Below, piece after piece: positions 1 to 5,521 of a DNA stretch of 9,398 nt (the stretch's first letter is position 1; every line of letters begins with the position of its first letter). A program made the translations under genes and the position numbers. Source of the stretch: Bacteroidetes bacterium SW_11_45_7 (lineage in GTDB: Bacteria > Bacteroidota > Bacteroidia > Chitinophagales > SW-11-45-7). The stretch spans positions 1,388 to 10,785 of the forward strand of contig PXTV01000049.1 of assembly GCA_003022985.1 (NCBI GenBank), written 5' to 3'. Under the pieces are notes generated by a model. It was not told the origin of the DNA. It ran no database searches and saw only the letters and a list, made by a program, of their open reading frames with translations.

Positions 1-763
1 GAATCACGTTGGTTGCCCCATTTCCCTGAATTTTGCCAAATGATAGTACCGAGGGCGTCAGGGGATTCGCATGCCGGCTCACAACCTGCTGAAGGGATGT
101 GATAATGTGCGAGGTAATGAGCACCGGATCAAAGTTCATATGAGGCAGAGCAGCATGACCGCCTTTGCCTTTGACAGTAAGGTAAAGCTCGTCAGCTGAG
201 GCCATATAAGTGCCCGCCCGAAAGCCAACCTTGCCTGCTTCCAGCTCAGGATAAACATGCTGGCCGAAAATGGAAGCGGGTTCGGGGTTTTGAAGAGCCC
301 CTTCGTCAATCATAAAAGAAGCACCGCCAGGCAACTTCTCTTCTGAGGGCTGAAAAAGGACTTTGATTGTGCCGTCCCATCGGTCGCTCAGTTCATGCAG
401 GATCTTGACTGCGCCCAACATGGAAGAGGTATGCACGTCATGCCCACAAGCGTGCATTCTGCCTTCGTTTTGTGACTTGTAGGGCACTTCATTGGCTTCC
501 TGGATGGGGAGGGCGTCCATGTCGGCACGACCTGCGACTACTTTGCTGTTGGGATTGTTCCCTTGCAGGATGGCAATAATACCAGTCTTCGCTATGCCGC
601 TTTCATAGGGAACACCCCACTCATCGAGCTTTTGGGCTACAAATGCTGAGGTTTGATACTCTTCAAAAGACAGTTCCGGATGTTGATGGATGTGCCGCCT
701 GTACTGGATGATCTCATCCAAGTACTTCTCTGCGAGTTGGTGAATATCGTTTTGTAGCGGCAC
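1..763 (-). CDS. M20 family amidohydrolase, partial (C-terminus off the left edge)
   Basis: This is the N-terminal 254 residues of a metal-dependent amidohydrolase of the M20 / hippurate hydrolase type, which cleaves N-acyl amino acids or related amides in the cytoplasm. The frame is open from a GTG at 763 to the window edge. Family motifs are in order: RRHIHQHPELSFEEYQ (about residues 22-37), GRADMDALPIQE (78-89), and the HACGHDVH metal and catalytic block (104-111, with Cys106 and His108 as expected metal ligands). After these come FQPSEEKLPGGAS with the paired glutamates, FGQHVYPE with a further His ligand, and the start of the lid domain at KGKGGHAALPH. No signal peptide is visible. GTG is chosen because an in-frame TAA lies four codons upstream and no ATG lies between; an unusual start or a start-codon error remains possible. 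The usual length is about 390-400 residues, so roughly a third is missing to the left. The exact substrate cannot be read from the sequence. Confidence 0.93.
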   Translation of the reverse strand, partial: MPLQNDIHQLAEKYLDEIIQYRRHIHQHPELSFEEYQTSAFVAQKLDEWGVPYESGIAKTGIIAILQGNNPNSKVVAGRADMDALPIQEANEVPYKSQNEGRMHACGHDVHTSSMLGAVKILHELSDRWDGTIKVLFQPSEEKLPGGASFMIDEGALQNPEPASIFGQHVYPELEAGKVGFRAGTYMASADELYLTVKGKGGHAALPHMNFDPVLITSHIITSLQQVVSRHANPLTPSVLSFGKIQGNGATNVI

Positions 764-880
764 GGCAATTTTTTAGATACACAAGATATTCAGACAATGC
801 ATTTTAGCTTACCGGAAAATAAGGCGCCACCATTCAAAAATGGCAGCTTCACTTAATGCATATCCTAGCATTGCAATGAT

Positions 881-1379
881 TTACTTATTTGCCCACTTGA
901 TGGTGCAGCCAACAGCTTTTGTATGAGAGGGCTCTGGTTCTTCGCCATTCATCAAGGCATTTAAAGCATTGCGCAAATACTGCTTTTCAACTTTTTCCGG
1001 GTTGTAGGTATTGTCGTCAATGGCGCCAATATAAGCTACTCGGTACTTTTCTTCACCCTCTTTCTCCAGTAAGTACACATGAGGTGTACGGGTGGCGCCA
1101 TAGGTCTTGGCAATCTCCTGGGTTTCATCCATCATGTAGGGGAATGGATAGCCCTCTTTTTCGGCCCTTTCTTTCATATTCTCCAAAGGGACAGTGGTTA
1201 CAGGTAAAGATGACCTGGAAGCCCTTGGCGTCTTCGTAGTCTGACATTGACACAGTGCCGCCATCAACGCTTTTGAGATCGAAATCGCGCGCATAATCGC
1301 CAACTTCATATCCTTCACTTCCGGAGCGGAAGCAAGCAAACAATGCAATTGTGAAAAAAAGCAGGAGATATCGTGTCAT
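881..1379 (-). pseudogene. Thioredoxin-like (AhpC/TSA-fold) lipoprotein gene with internal deletion and frameshift
   Basis: Two overlapping frames together give one thioredoxin-fold protein. The first frame (ATG at 1379) has a hydrophobic leader with a lipobox-like LFAC at residues 13-16, then YEVGDYARDFDLKSVDGG, and ends its homology at VIFTCNHCPF (Cys60 and Cys63 form the CxxC). The second frame resumes at LENMKERAEKEGYPFPYMMD and continues through DETQEIAKTYGATRTPHVYLL to the family-typical end TKAVGCTIKWANK. As I recall the family, about 35-40 residues (helix plus the VxAINPND strand region) normally lie between these blocks. Here they are fused near position 1180-1187 and out of frame, so the reading frame ends soon after in frame 1. 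The gene follows the TlpA gene with a 3-bp gap, so the two were probably one operon for envelope thiol redox. A true deletion or an assembly collapse would look the same. Confidence 0.82.
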
Positions 1380-1382
1380 AAG

Positions 1383-1928
1383 TTACCGGTTTAGTTGTTG
1401 TTGAATCATAGAATTGAGCTCATCGTATTCGAATTCTTTCTCGTAAAAGTGCTTTTTACCTGTCTGATGGTTGACAATAAGTGTGGCCGGAATAGCTCCG
1501 GACCAATCCTTGCTCACTTGATCGATCCAGGCATTGTAATCAGGTGCATTTAATAACAGAACCTCAGCCTGCAAGTCCCTTTTTTGGACAAACGGCTTTA
1601 CATCTTCCTCCAGCTTCTTGACATAGTCAAGACTAACAAGGACCACATTCAGCCCTTTATCCTCATATTTCCCATAGACTTTTTCAAAGTACGGCAATTC
1701 TTTAACACATGGTTTACACCATGTTGCCCAGAAATTGTAAACCGTCACTTTTCCGTGCTTTTGCGACAGCCACTTTTGCTGGAACTCATCAAAACCCATT
1801 ACCTCTATTTCTTCACCTGCGGCATCTTGCTCGGCAGCAAGCAGCTTCTGATACACAGGCCGGTCAGGATTGCCCAATTGGGCAAAGCAGGTGTTGGACA
1901 GCAACAAAAGGATGAGGAGCATTCGCAT
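1383..1928 (-). CDS. TlpA/ResA-like thiol:disulfide oxidoreductase, exported
   Basis: A 181-residue exported thioredoxin-family protein. Residues 1-16 are a short hydrophobic signal sequence ending in CFAQ (a type I cleavage site after Ala16 is plausible; Cys14 makes a lipoprotein conceivable but the lipobox is poor). The thioredoxin core starts near residue 58 with VTVYNFWATWCKPC, placing the active-site cysteines at 71 and 74 in the WCKPC form typical of TlpA/ResA proteins. The cis-proline is Pro147 in the GAIPAT motif. Such proteins reduce or shuttle disulfides in periplasmic proteins, often for cytochrome c maturation or envelope redox control; the partner here is unknown. ATG at 1928 is the first start and directly precedes the signal peptide. 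A -7-like promoter box lies about 50 bp upstream. The next gene begins 3 bp after this stop and is a second thioredoxin-like gene, now broken. Confidence 0.93.
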   Translation of the reverse strand: MRMLLILLLLSNTCFAQLGNPDRPVYQKLLAAEQDAAGEEIEVMGFDEFQQKWLSQKHGKVTVYNFWATWCKPCVKELPYFEKVYGKYEDKGLNVVLVSLDYVKKLEEDVKPFVQKRDLQAEVLLLNAPDYNAWIDQVSKDWSGAIPATLIVNHQTGKKHFYEKEFEYDELNSMIQQQLNR

Positions 1929-1975
1929 GATGGGGTTAGACCTGTGTTTTCAATTCATGTTTAATGTAAGACGTA

Positions 1976-1983
1976 CAAAGTTA
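1976..1983 (-). promoter_or_regulatory. Bacteroidota-type -7 promoter box upstream of the TlpA-like gene
   Basis: On the minus strand the sequence reads TAACTTTG, an exact match to the TAnnTTTG -7 element used by the primary sigma factor of Bacteroidota. It lies about 48 bp before the ATG of the TlpA-like gene, leaving a leader of roughly 40 nt. The -33 element is weak: only T-rich sequence is present about 19 bp further upstream. The match is seen in the sequence; its use as a promoter is inferred. Confidence 0.5.
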
Positions 1984-2038
1984 TGCTATCACAAGCTTTC
2001 AGTGAAAATAAAGGAAGTCAGATTAATGCTTAATAAAA

Positions 2039-2087
2039 TTATAAGTGGCCAAATCTTGTATTTTTCATTATTTTTGGCCACTTATAA
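2039..2087. repeat. Inverted repeat A, 15-bp perfect arms with a 19-nt spacer
   Basis: Arms TTATAAGTGGCCAAA (2039-2053) and TTTGGCCACTTATAA (2073-2087) are perfectly complementary, separated by 19 AT-rich bases. The AT-rich flanks just outside extend the symmetry imperfectly. The same arms with the same spacer length recur at 3708-3756. A TAnnTTTG-like box (TATTTTTG, 2069-2076) overlaps the inner edge of the right arm on the plus strand, 22 bp before the ATPase start codon, so this palindrome could act as an operator over the ATPase promoter as well as an element end. The symmetry is seen directly; its role is inferred. Confidence 0.93.
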
Positions 2088-2098
2088 AATTAAGTAGA

Positions 2099-2410
2099 AT
2101 GAGTAAACTTCTTGGGAGGTATCAAGAACAGGAAATACTTAAGCACGCACTACAGTCTGCTAAATCGGAGTTAATTGCCATCTATGGAAGGCGCAGAATC
2201 GGCAAAACCTACCTGGTTCGCCAGGTCTATAAAAGAAAGCTATATCCGGCTTGAAATGACCGGGCTGCATGACGCCACATTGGCTGATCAGTTAGAAAAC
2301 TTCCACCTTACACTTTCACAGAAGGGCATGAATACTCCCAAGCCCAAAAGTTGGTTGGTCGCCTTTCACCAGTTGAGTCAATACATTGACAGCTTGACCA
2401 CAAGAAAATT
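2099..2410 (+). pseudogene. 5' fragment of an archaeal-type AAA ATPase gene (PF01637/DUF234 family), frameshifted
   Basis: From ATG at 2099 the frame reads MSKLLGRYQEQEILKHAL, then AIYGRRRIGKTYLVRQVYK, which is the Walker A region (GRRRIGKT) of the PF01637 ATPases that are multi-copy in many Bacteroidota and archaea. That frame stops near 2253. A second frame continues the homology from about 2230 with ESYIRLEMTGLHDATLADQL and PKPKSWLVAFHQLSQYIDSL, matching the region normally following Walker A, so a single indel near 2230 broke the gene. Homology fades at about 2400-2410, just before the expected Walker B block. The family is normally about 470-480 residues, so only the first ~100 are left here. 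The matching 3' end is at 3432-3702. Family assignment is from memory of its conserved motifs. Confidence 0.82.
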
Positions 2411-2421
2411 TTTAAGTGTGC

Positions 2422-2781
2422 TTATCTGTTTTTCCTATTTTTGCCATACACATAGGTCGAACCAACCCCCCCATTTTGTAAAAGATCTCGTTCAATAATA
2501 ATTTCACCAAAATTATTATCAGCACTAAAGCCGGCTACATCACCACTTCCATCGAATACTAATTTCCCCTCAATCTTACTCAATCGCCCCCTATTATAGG
2601 CGGTGTCTTCTAGAATCAGCACTATGCCTTGTTTTTCTAAGGAACTATGTAAAGAATCCAGTTGATGTTTTGTCATCTGAGAGGAAAAGGTAACCCTTAG
2701 TGGATCTCTCACTACAAATTCAAGACAAACCAAAAATCCAAGAAAAAATGATAAGAAAATTATGAAAGTTTTACGTGCCAT
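2422..2781 (-). CDS. Small membrane-anchored protein resembling the C-terminal module of Bacteroidota M56/BlaR1-like proteins
   Basis: A 119-residue protein with an N-terminal hydrophobic segment (residues 5-24, after MARK) that would anchor it in the inner membrane or act as an uncleaved signal. The rest forms one soluble module: LRVTFSSQMTKHQLDSLHSS, LEKQGIVLILEDTAYN, GRLSKIEGKLVF, DVAGFSADNNFGEIIIERD. This pattern of a short helix, a KQGI strand, then a strand ending in a Ser/Gly-rich turn resembles modules seen after M56/BlaR1-type peptidase domains in Bacteroidota; I recall the pattern but cannot verify it. The start at 2781 is preferred over one 14 codons upstream: it sits 2 bp after the stop of the preceding gene and begins directly with the membrane segment, whereas the longer form would overlap by 40 bp. 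It is co-oriented with the cysteine-rich gene and lies inside the split ATPase gene. Function unknown. Confidence 0.7.
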   Translation of the reverse strand: MARKTFIIFLSFFLGFLVCLEFVVRDPLRVTFSSQMTKHQLDSLHSSLEKQGIVLILEDTAYNRGRLSKIEGKLVFDGSGDVAGFSADNNFGEIIIERDLLQNGGVGSTYVYGKNRKNR

Positions 2782-2783
2782 GA

Positions 2784-3287
2784 TTAGAGGAAGATTTTCT
2801 GAAGATCTCTGTCTGTTAGCCATTCATTTATCTGATCCTGCTCTTCTTCCGGAAGATAAAGGAAATTGGTTTTTAACCTTTGAGCAATATACTCATATTC
2901 ACGCATATTATCTCTTTCAGCAGCATCGATAATTTGAAGCACATCACGAGCAACTCCTTCAGAAGGCTTTGACTCAAAACCGCTAACAAAATCAGAAAAT
3001 TCATTATTTCTGTCGATTTGTGCTCGAGAGAAAGTTACATCCACTTGATCGTCTCCATGCCAAGCTTTTCCTCCATCACAATCACAATTAGCTGTTAGAA
3101 AACAATAACAACTTGAACAAGCTTCACAATCGCATTCTGCTGAACATTCACCACCAAAAATAGTTTCACAATTACAATTGGATGCAGGCATTGGACGTGA
3201 TAATTTCTCATTATCCATTGAAGGCATGGGAGTAGTCCATAAAATGATTGAAACGAATACTGTAAACAAATGGGAAGAGTAAAACAT
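2784..3287 (-). CDS. Cysteine-rich exported small protein, function unknown
   Basis: A 167-residue protein. Residues 1-19 (MFYSSHLFTVFVSIILWTT) are hydrophobic and look like a signal sequence. Residues 38-70 hold ten cysteines, largely as CxC pairs (NCNCE, ECDCEAC, SCYCF, NCDCD), which could bind metal or form a disulfide knot. The remainder (about 74-167) is acidic and mostly helical in appearance, with EREPEEEQ-like charge patterns (for example LPEEEQDQINEWL), and has no cysteine. I do not recognise a named family; similar C-rich segments occur in uncharacterised Bacteroidota proteins as far as I recall. ATG at 3287 is the only good start. The gene is followed after 2 bp by the small membrane-anchored protein, so the two are probably co-transcribed. 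The region is visibly more AT-rich than the flanking chromosomal genes, which fits a separate origin. It is not obviously a lantibiotic, since no modification or export genes are nearby. Confidence 0.72.
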   Translation of the reverse strand: MFYSSHLFTVFVSIILWTTPMPSMDNEKLSRPMPASNCNCETIFGGECSAECDCEACSSCYCFLTANCDCDGGKAWHGDDQVDVTFSRAQIDRNNEFSDFVSGFESKPSEGVARDVLQIIDAAERDNMREYEYIAQRLKTNFLYLPEEEQDQINEWLTDRDLQKIFL

Positions 3288-3311
3288 GATTTTTTGTTTT
3301 AGTTATAGAAA

Positions 3312-3319
3312 CCAAGTTA
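3312..3319 (-). promoter_or_regulatory. Weak -7-like box upstream of the cysteine-rich gene
   Basis: The minus strand reads TAACTTGG, one base off the TAnnTTTG -7 consensus, about 25 bp before the ATG of the cysteine-rich gene, with T-rich sequence further upstream where the -33 element would be. This gives the two-gene cassette a possible promoter of its own. The region is very AT-rich, so a chance match is quite likely. Confidence 0.25.
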
Positions 3320-3431
3320 TATCATTTATATTAAAAAAAAGGCTATTTTACATTTTTTTTACTTTAATTTGTATGTTATTGTTTATCAATACATAATTCC
3401 CCTGACCATCGATCATAACAAAATGATTAAC

Positions 3432-3702
3432 AAAGGGTGCAGATCAATTTACTCATCCATAAAGCAAACAAAGCCAACAACTTATGCAAGACTAAGTTCT
3501 AGAAGGGCAAAAACACTATACAAAGAGGTATGCCGAAGAAAAAGAACTTGTGGAATAGGATGATTGTCGCCTTGGTACAAATCAATACCGTCAAAAAAAT
3601 TTCCTCAACATGATCGTAGCTTATAGCGTCAAAGAAAATCAATACAGCTTAGAGCTGGTCCAAAGCCAGATGACAATAGATCAGTTATTCACTTATTTAT
3701 AA
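3432..3702 (+). pseudogene. 3' fragment of the PF01637/DUF234 ATPase gene, catalytic residues lost
   Basis: Beginning near 3437 one frame reads VQINLLIHKANKANNLCKTKF, then a TAG, then KGKNTIQRG. The last part continues in another frame as FLNMIVAYSVKENQYSLELV and QSQMTIDQLF, ending at TAA 3700-3702. This aligns with the C-terminus of the same ATPase family, whose intact form as I recall reads close to AQIDLLIDRADNCINLCEIKF and ends FLTMITTFG(V)KENQYS...LF. In the family this is a PD-(D/E)XK nuclease-like domain. Here the expected Asp of IDL is Asn and the expected Glu of ExK is Lys (CKTKF), so the domain would be dead even without the stop and frameshift. The upstream limit is uncertain; homology may extend to about 3400. 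The fragment is the partner of 2099-2410. Confidence 0.75.
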
Positions 3703-3707
3703 ACAAT

Positions 3708-3756
3708 TTATAAGTGGCCAAAACTTTTAAAATTGATAAGATTCGGCCACTTATAA
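3708..3756. repeat. Inverted repeat B, second copy of the 15-19-15 palindrome
   Basis: Left arm TTATAAGTGGCCAAA (3708-3722) is identical to the left arm of repeat A. The right arm TTCGGCCACTTATAA (3742-3756) differs at one position. The spacer is again exactly 19 nt but its sequence differs from that of repeat A. Conserved arms with an unconserved spacer of fixed length suggest paired half-sites for a protein rather than a conserved RNA. It starts 5 bp after the stop of the ATPase remnant. Confidence 0.92.
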
Positions 3757-3805
3757 GGTAAAATATAATCCTTTCGAGCGCCCCTATCTCCCTTCAATCA
3801 CTTAT

Positions 3806-3827
3806 CCTTTTCTTTTTCTTTTTCTTC
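3806..3827. repeat. Polypyrimidine tract of TTTTTC units
   Basis: A run of pyrimidines built from about three TTTTTC units lies between inverted repeat B and the 3' end of the AAA+ ATPase gene, followed by a short direct repeat of TCATGCT. On the transcript of the ATPase gene it is a purine-rich stretch 20-45 nt past the stop codon. No stem is visible, so it is not called a terminator. Confidence 0.55.
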
Positions 3828-3849
3828 ATGCTTTCATGCTTCACCTCGA

Positions 3850-5352
3850 TCAATTCAAATCCTCATCATCCAACCCTTCTGTCATGGAGAACACCGAACT
3901 AAAGAGGTCCTTGAACTGCAGGCCGCCCCTTTCCAGCGGGTTCTTGCTAAGCATGGAGTATTCAGCAAGGCCGTGCAGCAAGAATTCCATTAACAGCAAT
4001 TTCTCGTGCCGTTCTGCTTTCGGGAAGTGTTTATCGACAAGCTTTTCGAGTCCTTTCACTTCTTTAAGGCGCTTCTCGTATTGATCCTCCGGCAAGTCGT
4101 TCAGCAAATCGAGCACATTCCCCTGCTCAAACCAGCTTGTGACATCCTTGTAGGGATTATCGTCCTTATCTTTCTTAATATTTTCCGGATTGGGGAAGTA
4201 TTGCGGGAACAGCGTCCGAACAGCTTTACCAATCAAATTCTGAGCAACCAGAGCAGGACCTTCCTGTTCGCCTTCATAGACGAGCTCAATTTTGCCTGTT
4301 ATAGAAGGAATAACGCCCCAGAAATCAGCAATGCGGATGTAGGATTTGTCCTCGCGATTGATGAGGACTCGCCTTTCCGCTGCACTGTAAAGGTTTTCGA
4401 ATGCCGAAATTGTGAGGCGGGCCGAGACGCCACTTTTCGAATCAACGTACTCGCTCTCACGCGCTTCAAAGGCAATTTGCTCGGCAAGATCTTCAACGAG
4501 TTGATGATGATCGACAAGCTCCTTTTGTTGCTCAGTGATGCGCGCCTCCTGCTTGGTGATCTTCTTCGATTCCTCGATGGTGTTGGGATAGTGCGTAAGG
4601 ATCTGGCTTTGGATGCGATCCTTGAGAGGCGTCACGATGGTGCCGCGATTGGTGTAATCCTCAGGGTTGGCAGTAAAGATGAACTGGATATCGAGCGGCA
4701 GGCGGAGTTTGAAGCCGCGTATTTGCACATCTCCTTCCTGAAGAATATTGAATAACGCCACCTGGATGCGCGGCTGCAGATCAGGCAGCTCATTGATAAC
4801 AAAAATGCTGCGATTGGAGCGCGGTACCAACCCGTAATGAAGCACGCGCTCATCCGAATAGGGCAAGCGCAGGTTGGCAGCTTTAACAGGGTCGATGTCA
4901 CCGATCAAATCGGCAACAGATACGTCAGGTGTTGCTAATTTTTCAGCATAACGGGCTTCTTGCCCTATCCACTCGACAGGAGTATCATCACCTTTCTCAT
5001 TGATTTGCTCGCGGGCATACGCGGAGATCGGGTGGAGCGGATCGTCATTGATTTCGGAACCGGCAATGATGGGGATGTAATCATCGAGCAAAGCAGTCAT
5101 GAGTCGTGCAATACGTGTTTTGGCCTGACCACGCAACCCGAGAAGGATCATATCGTGCCGCGAAAGAACAGCACGCTGCATATCGGGAATGACGGAATCC
5201 TCATAGCCAACAACTGAACTGAAGATATCCTCGCCATTTTGGAGTTTGGCGATCAGGTTATCGCGCAGCTCTTCTTTAATCGACTTGAATTGATAACCTG
5301 CTTGCTTCAGTTCGCCAAGTGTTTTTATGCTGGTATCGATTTGGTGTGCCAT
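3850..5352 (-). CDS. AAA+ ATPase of the MoxR / magnesium chelatase ChlI-like group
   Basis: A 500-residue cytoplasmic AAA+ protein. The Walker A region is GLRGQAKT (72-79), in which the usual Gly before Lys is Ala while Lys78 and Thr79 are kept. Walker B is SIFVINELPDL (182-192), with Asn-Glu in place of Asp-Glu. A sensor 1-like FIFTANPEDYTNRG follows at 224-237 and a likely arginine finger lies in PLKDRIQSQ (Arg246). The segment SGVSARLTISAFENLYSAAERR resembles the sensor 2 / lid region of ChlI-type ATPases, and the C-terminal ~150 residues form an acidic helical tail. Such proteins work with VWA-domain partners as chaperones that insert metals or remodel complexes. A VWA gene lies directly upstream on the same strand, 169 bp away, which supports this pairing. 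ATG at 5352 is the natural start; no Shine-Dalgarno is visible, as is usual in Bacteroidota. The target complex is unknown; the protein is not proposed to be a true magnesium chelatase because no BchD/BchH partners are seen. Confidence 0.93.
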   Translation of the reverse strand: MAHQIDTSIKTLGELKQAGYQFKSIKEELRDNLIAKLQNGEDIFSSVVGYEDSVIPDMQRAVLSRHDMILLGLRGQAKTRIARLMTALLDDYIPIIAGSEINDDPLHPISAYAREQINEKGDDTPVEWIGQEARYAEKLATPDVSVADLIGDIDPVKAANLRLPYSDERVLHYGLVPRSNRSIFVINELPDLQPRIQVALFNILQEGDVQIRGFKLRLPLDIQFIFTANPEDYTNRGTIVTPLKDRIQSQILTHYPNTIEESKKITKQEARITEQQKELVDHHQLVEDLAEQIAFEARESEYVDSKSGVSARLTISAFENLYSAAERRVLINREDKSYIRIADFWGVIPSITGKIELVYEGEQEGPALVAQNLIGKAVRTLFPQYFPNPENIKKDKDDNPYKDVTSWFEQGNVLDLLNDLPEDQYEKRLKEVKGLEKLVDKHFPKAERHEKLLLMEFLLHGLAEYSMLSKNPLERGGLQFKDLFSSVFSMTEGLDDEDLN

Positions 5353-5365
5353 GTTTGATGTCAGA

Positions 5366-5379
5366 TTTAAAATTTAAGA
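5366..5379. repeat. TTTAARA heptad repeat just upstream of the AAA+ ATPase gene
   Basis: Two adjacent 7-mers, TTTAAAA and TTTAAGA, lie 14 bp before the start codon of the AAA+ gene. Three related heptads lie 9 bp before the VWA gene start (6575-6595). Shared heptads at two neighbouring start regions may be simple-sequence drift typical of AT-rich intergenic DNA, or an A/T-rich translation-enhancing leader. Confidence 0.5.
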
Positions 5380-5476
5380 TACAAGATTGATAGCGCTCGA
5401 ATCGAATTACTCTTGTTGCTTCAATTAACGATCAATGCCCTAATAACTACTTATGGCCAATGAACCCCAACCAACT

Positions 5477-5520
5477 AACTCAATAACTTAATAACTTAAT
5501 AGCTCAGTAACCCGATAACT
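5477..5520. repeat. Tandem 8-bp repeat, about 5.5 copies
   Basis: Consecutive units AACTCAAT, AACTTAAT, AACTTAAT, AGCTCAGT, AACCCGAT and a partial AACT run directly up to the stop codon of the VWA gene. The copies have diverged, the middle two being identical. The rest of the 169-bp gap between the VWA and AAA+ genes contains no recognisable terminator stem. Slippage-prone repeats of this sort are common between genes in Bacteroidota; no function is assigned. Confidence 0.8.
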
Positions 5521-5521
5521 C

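Larger units (their letters stand above)
2039..3756. mobile_element. Palindrome-bracketed ATPase unit, putative undescribed mobile element (decayed)
   Basis: A 1.7-kb island lies between the TlpA promoter region and the 3' end of the AAA+ ATPase gene. Both ends carry the same palindrome, TTATAAGTGGCCAAA then 19 nt then its complement. The 5' end of an ATPase gene starts 12 bp inside the left palindrome, and the 3' end of the same gene family stops 5 bp before the right one. The two palindromes therefore bracket one gene very tightly. The central part of that gene is replaced by two small genes on the opposite strand. No transposase and no convincing target duplication were found. Mobility is an inference from the symmetric flanks and atypical content. 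The alternative is an operator upstream and a matching regulatory or terminator palindrome downstream of a chromosomally stable gene. Confidence 0.45.

Noticed and set aside
781..788. TATCTTGT on the minus strand as a promoter for the M20 gene
   Set aside because: It departs from TAnnTTTG at two of the four downstream positions and has no -33 partner.
868..877. Palindrome CATTGCAATG between the M20 and thioredoxin-like genes
   Set aside because: It is a single 10-bp palindrome with no second copy or promoter context; too short to call a site.
919..1239. A 106-codon plus-strand frame
   Set aside because: Antisense to the conserved thioredoxin-like coding sequence and without family features.
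3369..3563. A 64-codon plus-strand frame within the island
   Set aside because: It overlaps the 3' ATPase remnant in another frame; the remnant frame matches the family C-terminus, this one matches nothing.
2039..3756. The palindromes as a CRISPR array
   Set aside because: There are only two units about 1.65 kb apart with no spacer series or cas genes.
3708..3756. Inverted repeat B as a simple rho-independent terminator of the ATPase gene
   Set aside because: The stem is AT-rich at its base, the loop is 19 nt, no U-tract follows, and an identical palindrome lies before the gene.
2034..3764. TAAAAT just outside both palindromes as a target-site duplication
   Set aside because: The copies are not at the same distance from the arms (one touches the arm, the other is 2 bp away) and the area is AT-rich, so chance is likely.
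4006..4755. A 249-codon open frame on the plus strand
   Set aside because: It lies wholly antisense to the conserved AAA+ ATPase gene, and its translation has no recognisable motif; it is a shadow of that gene.
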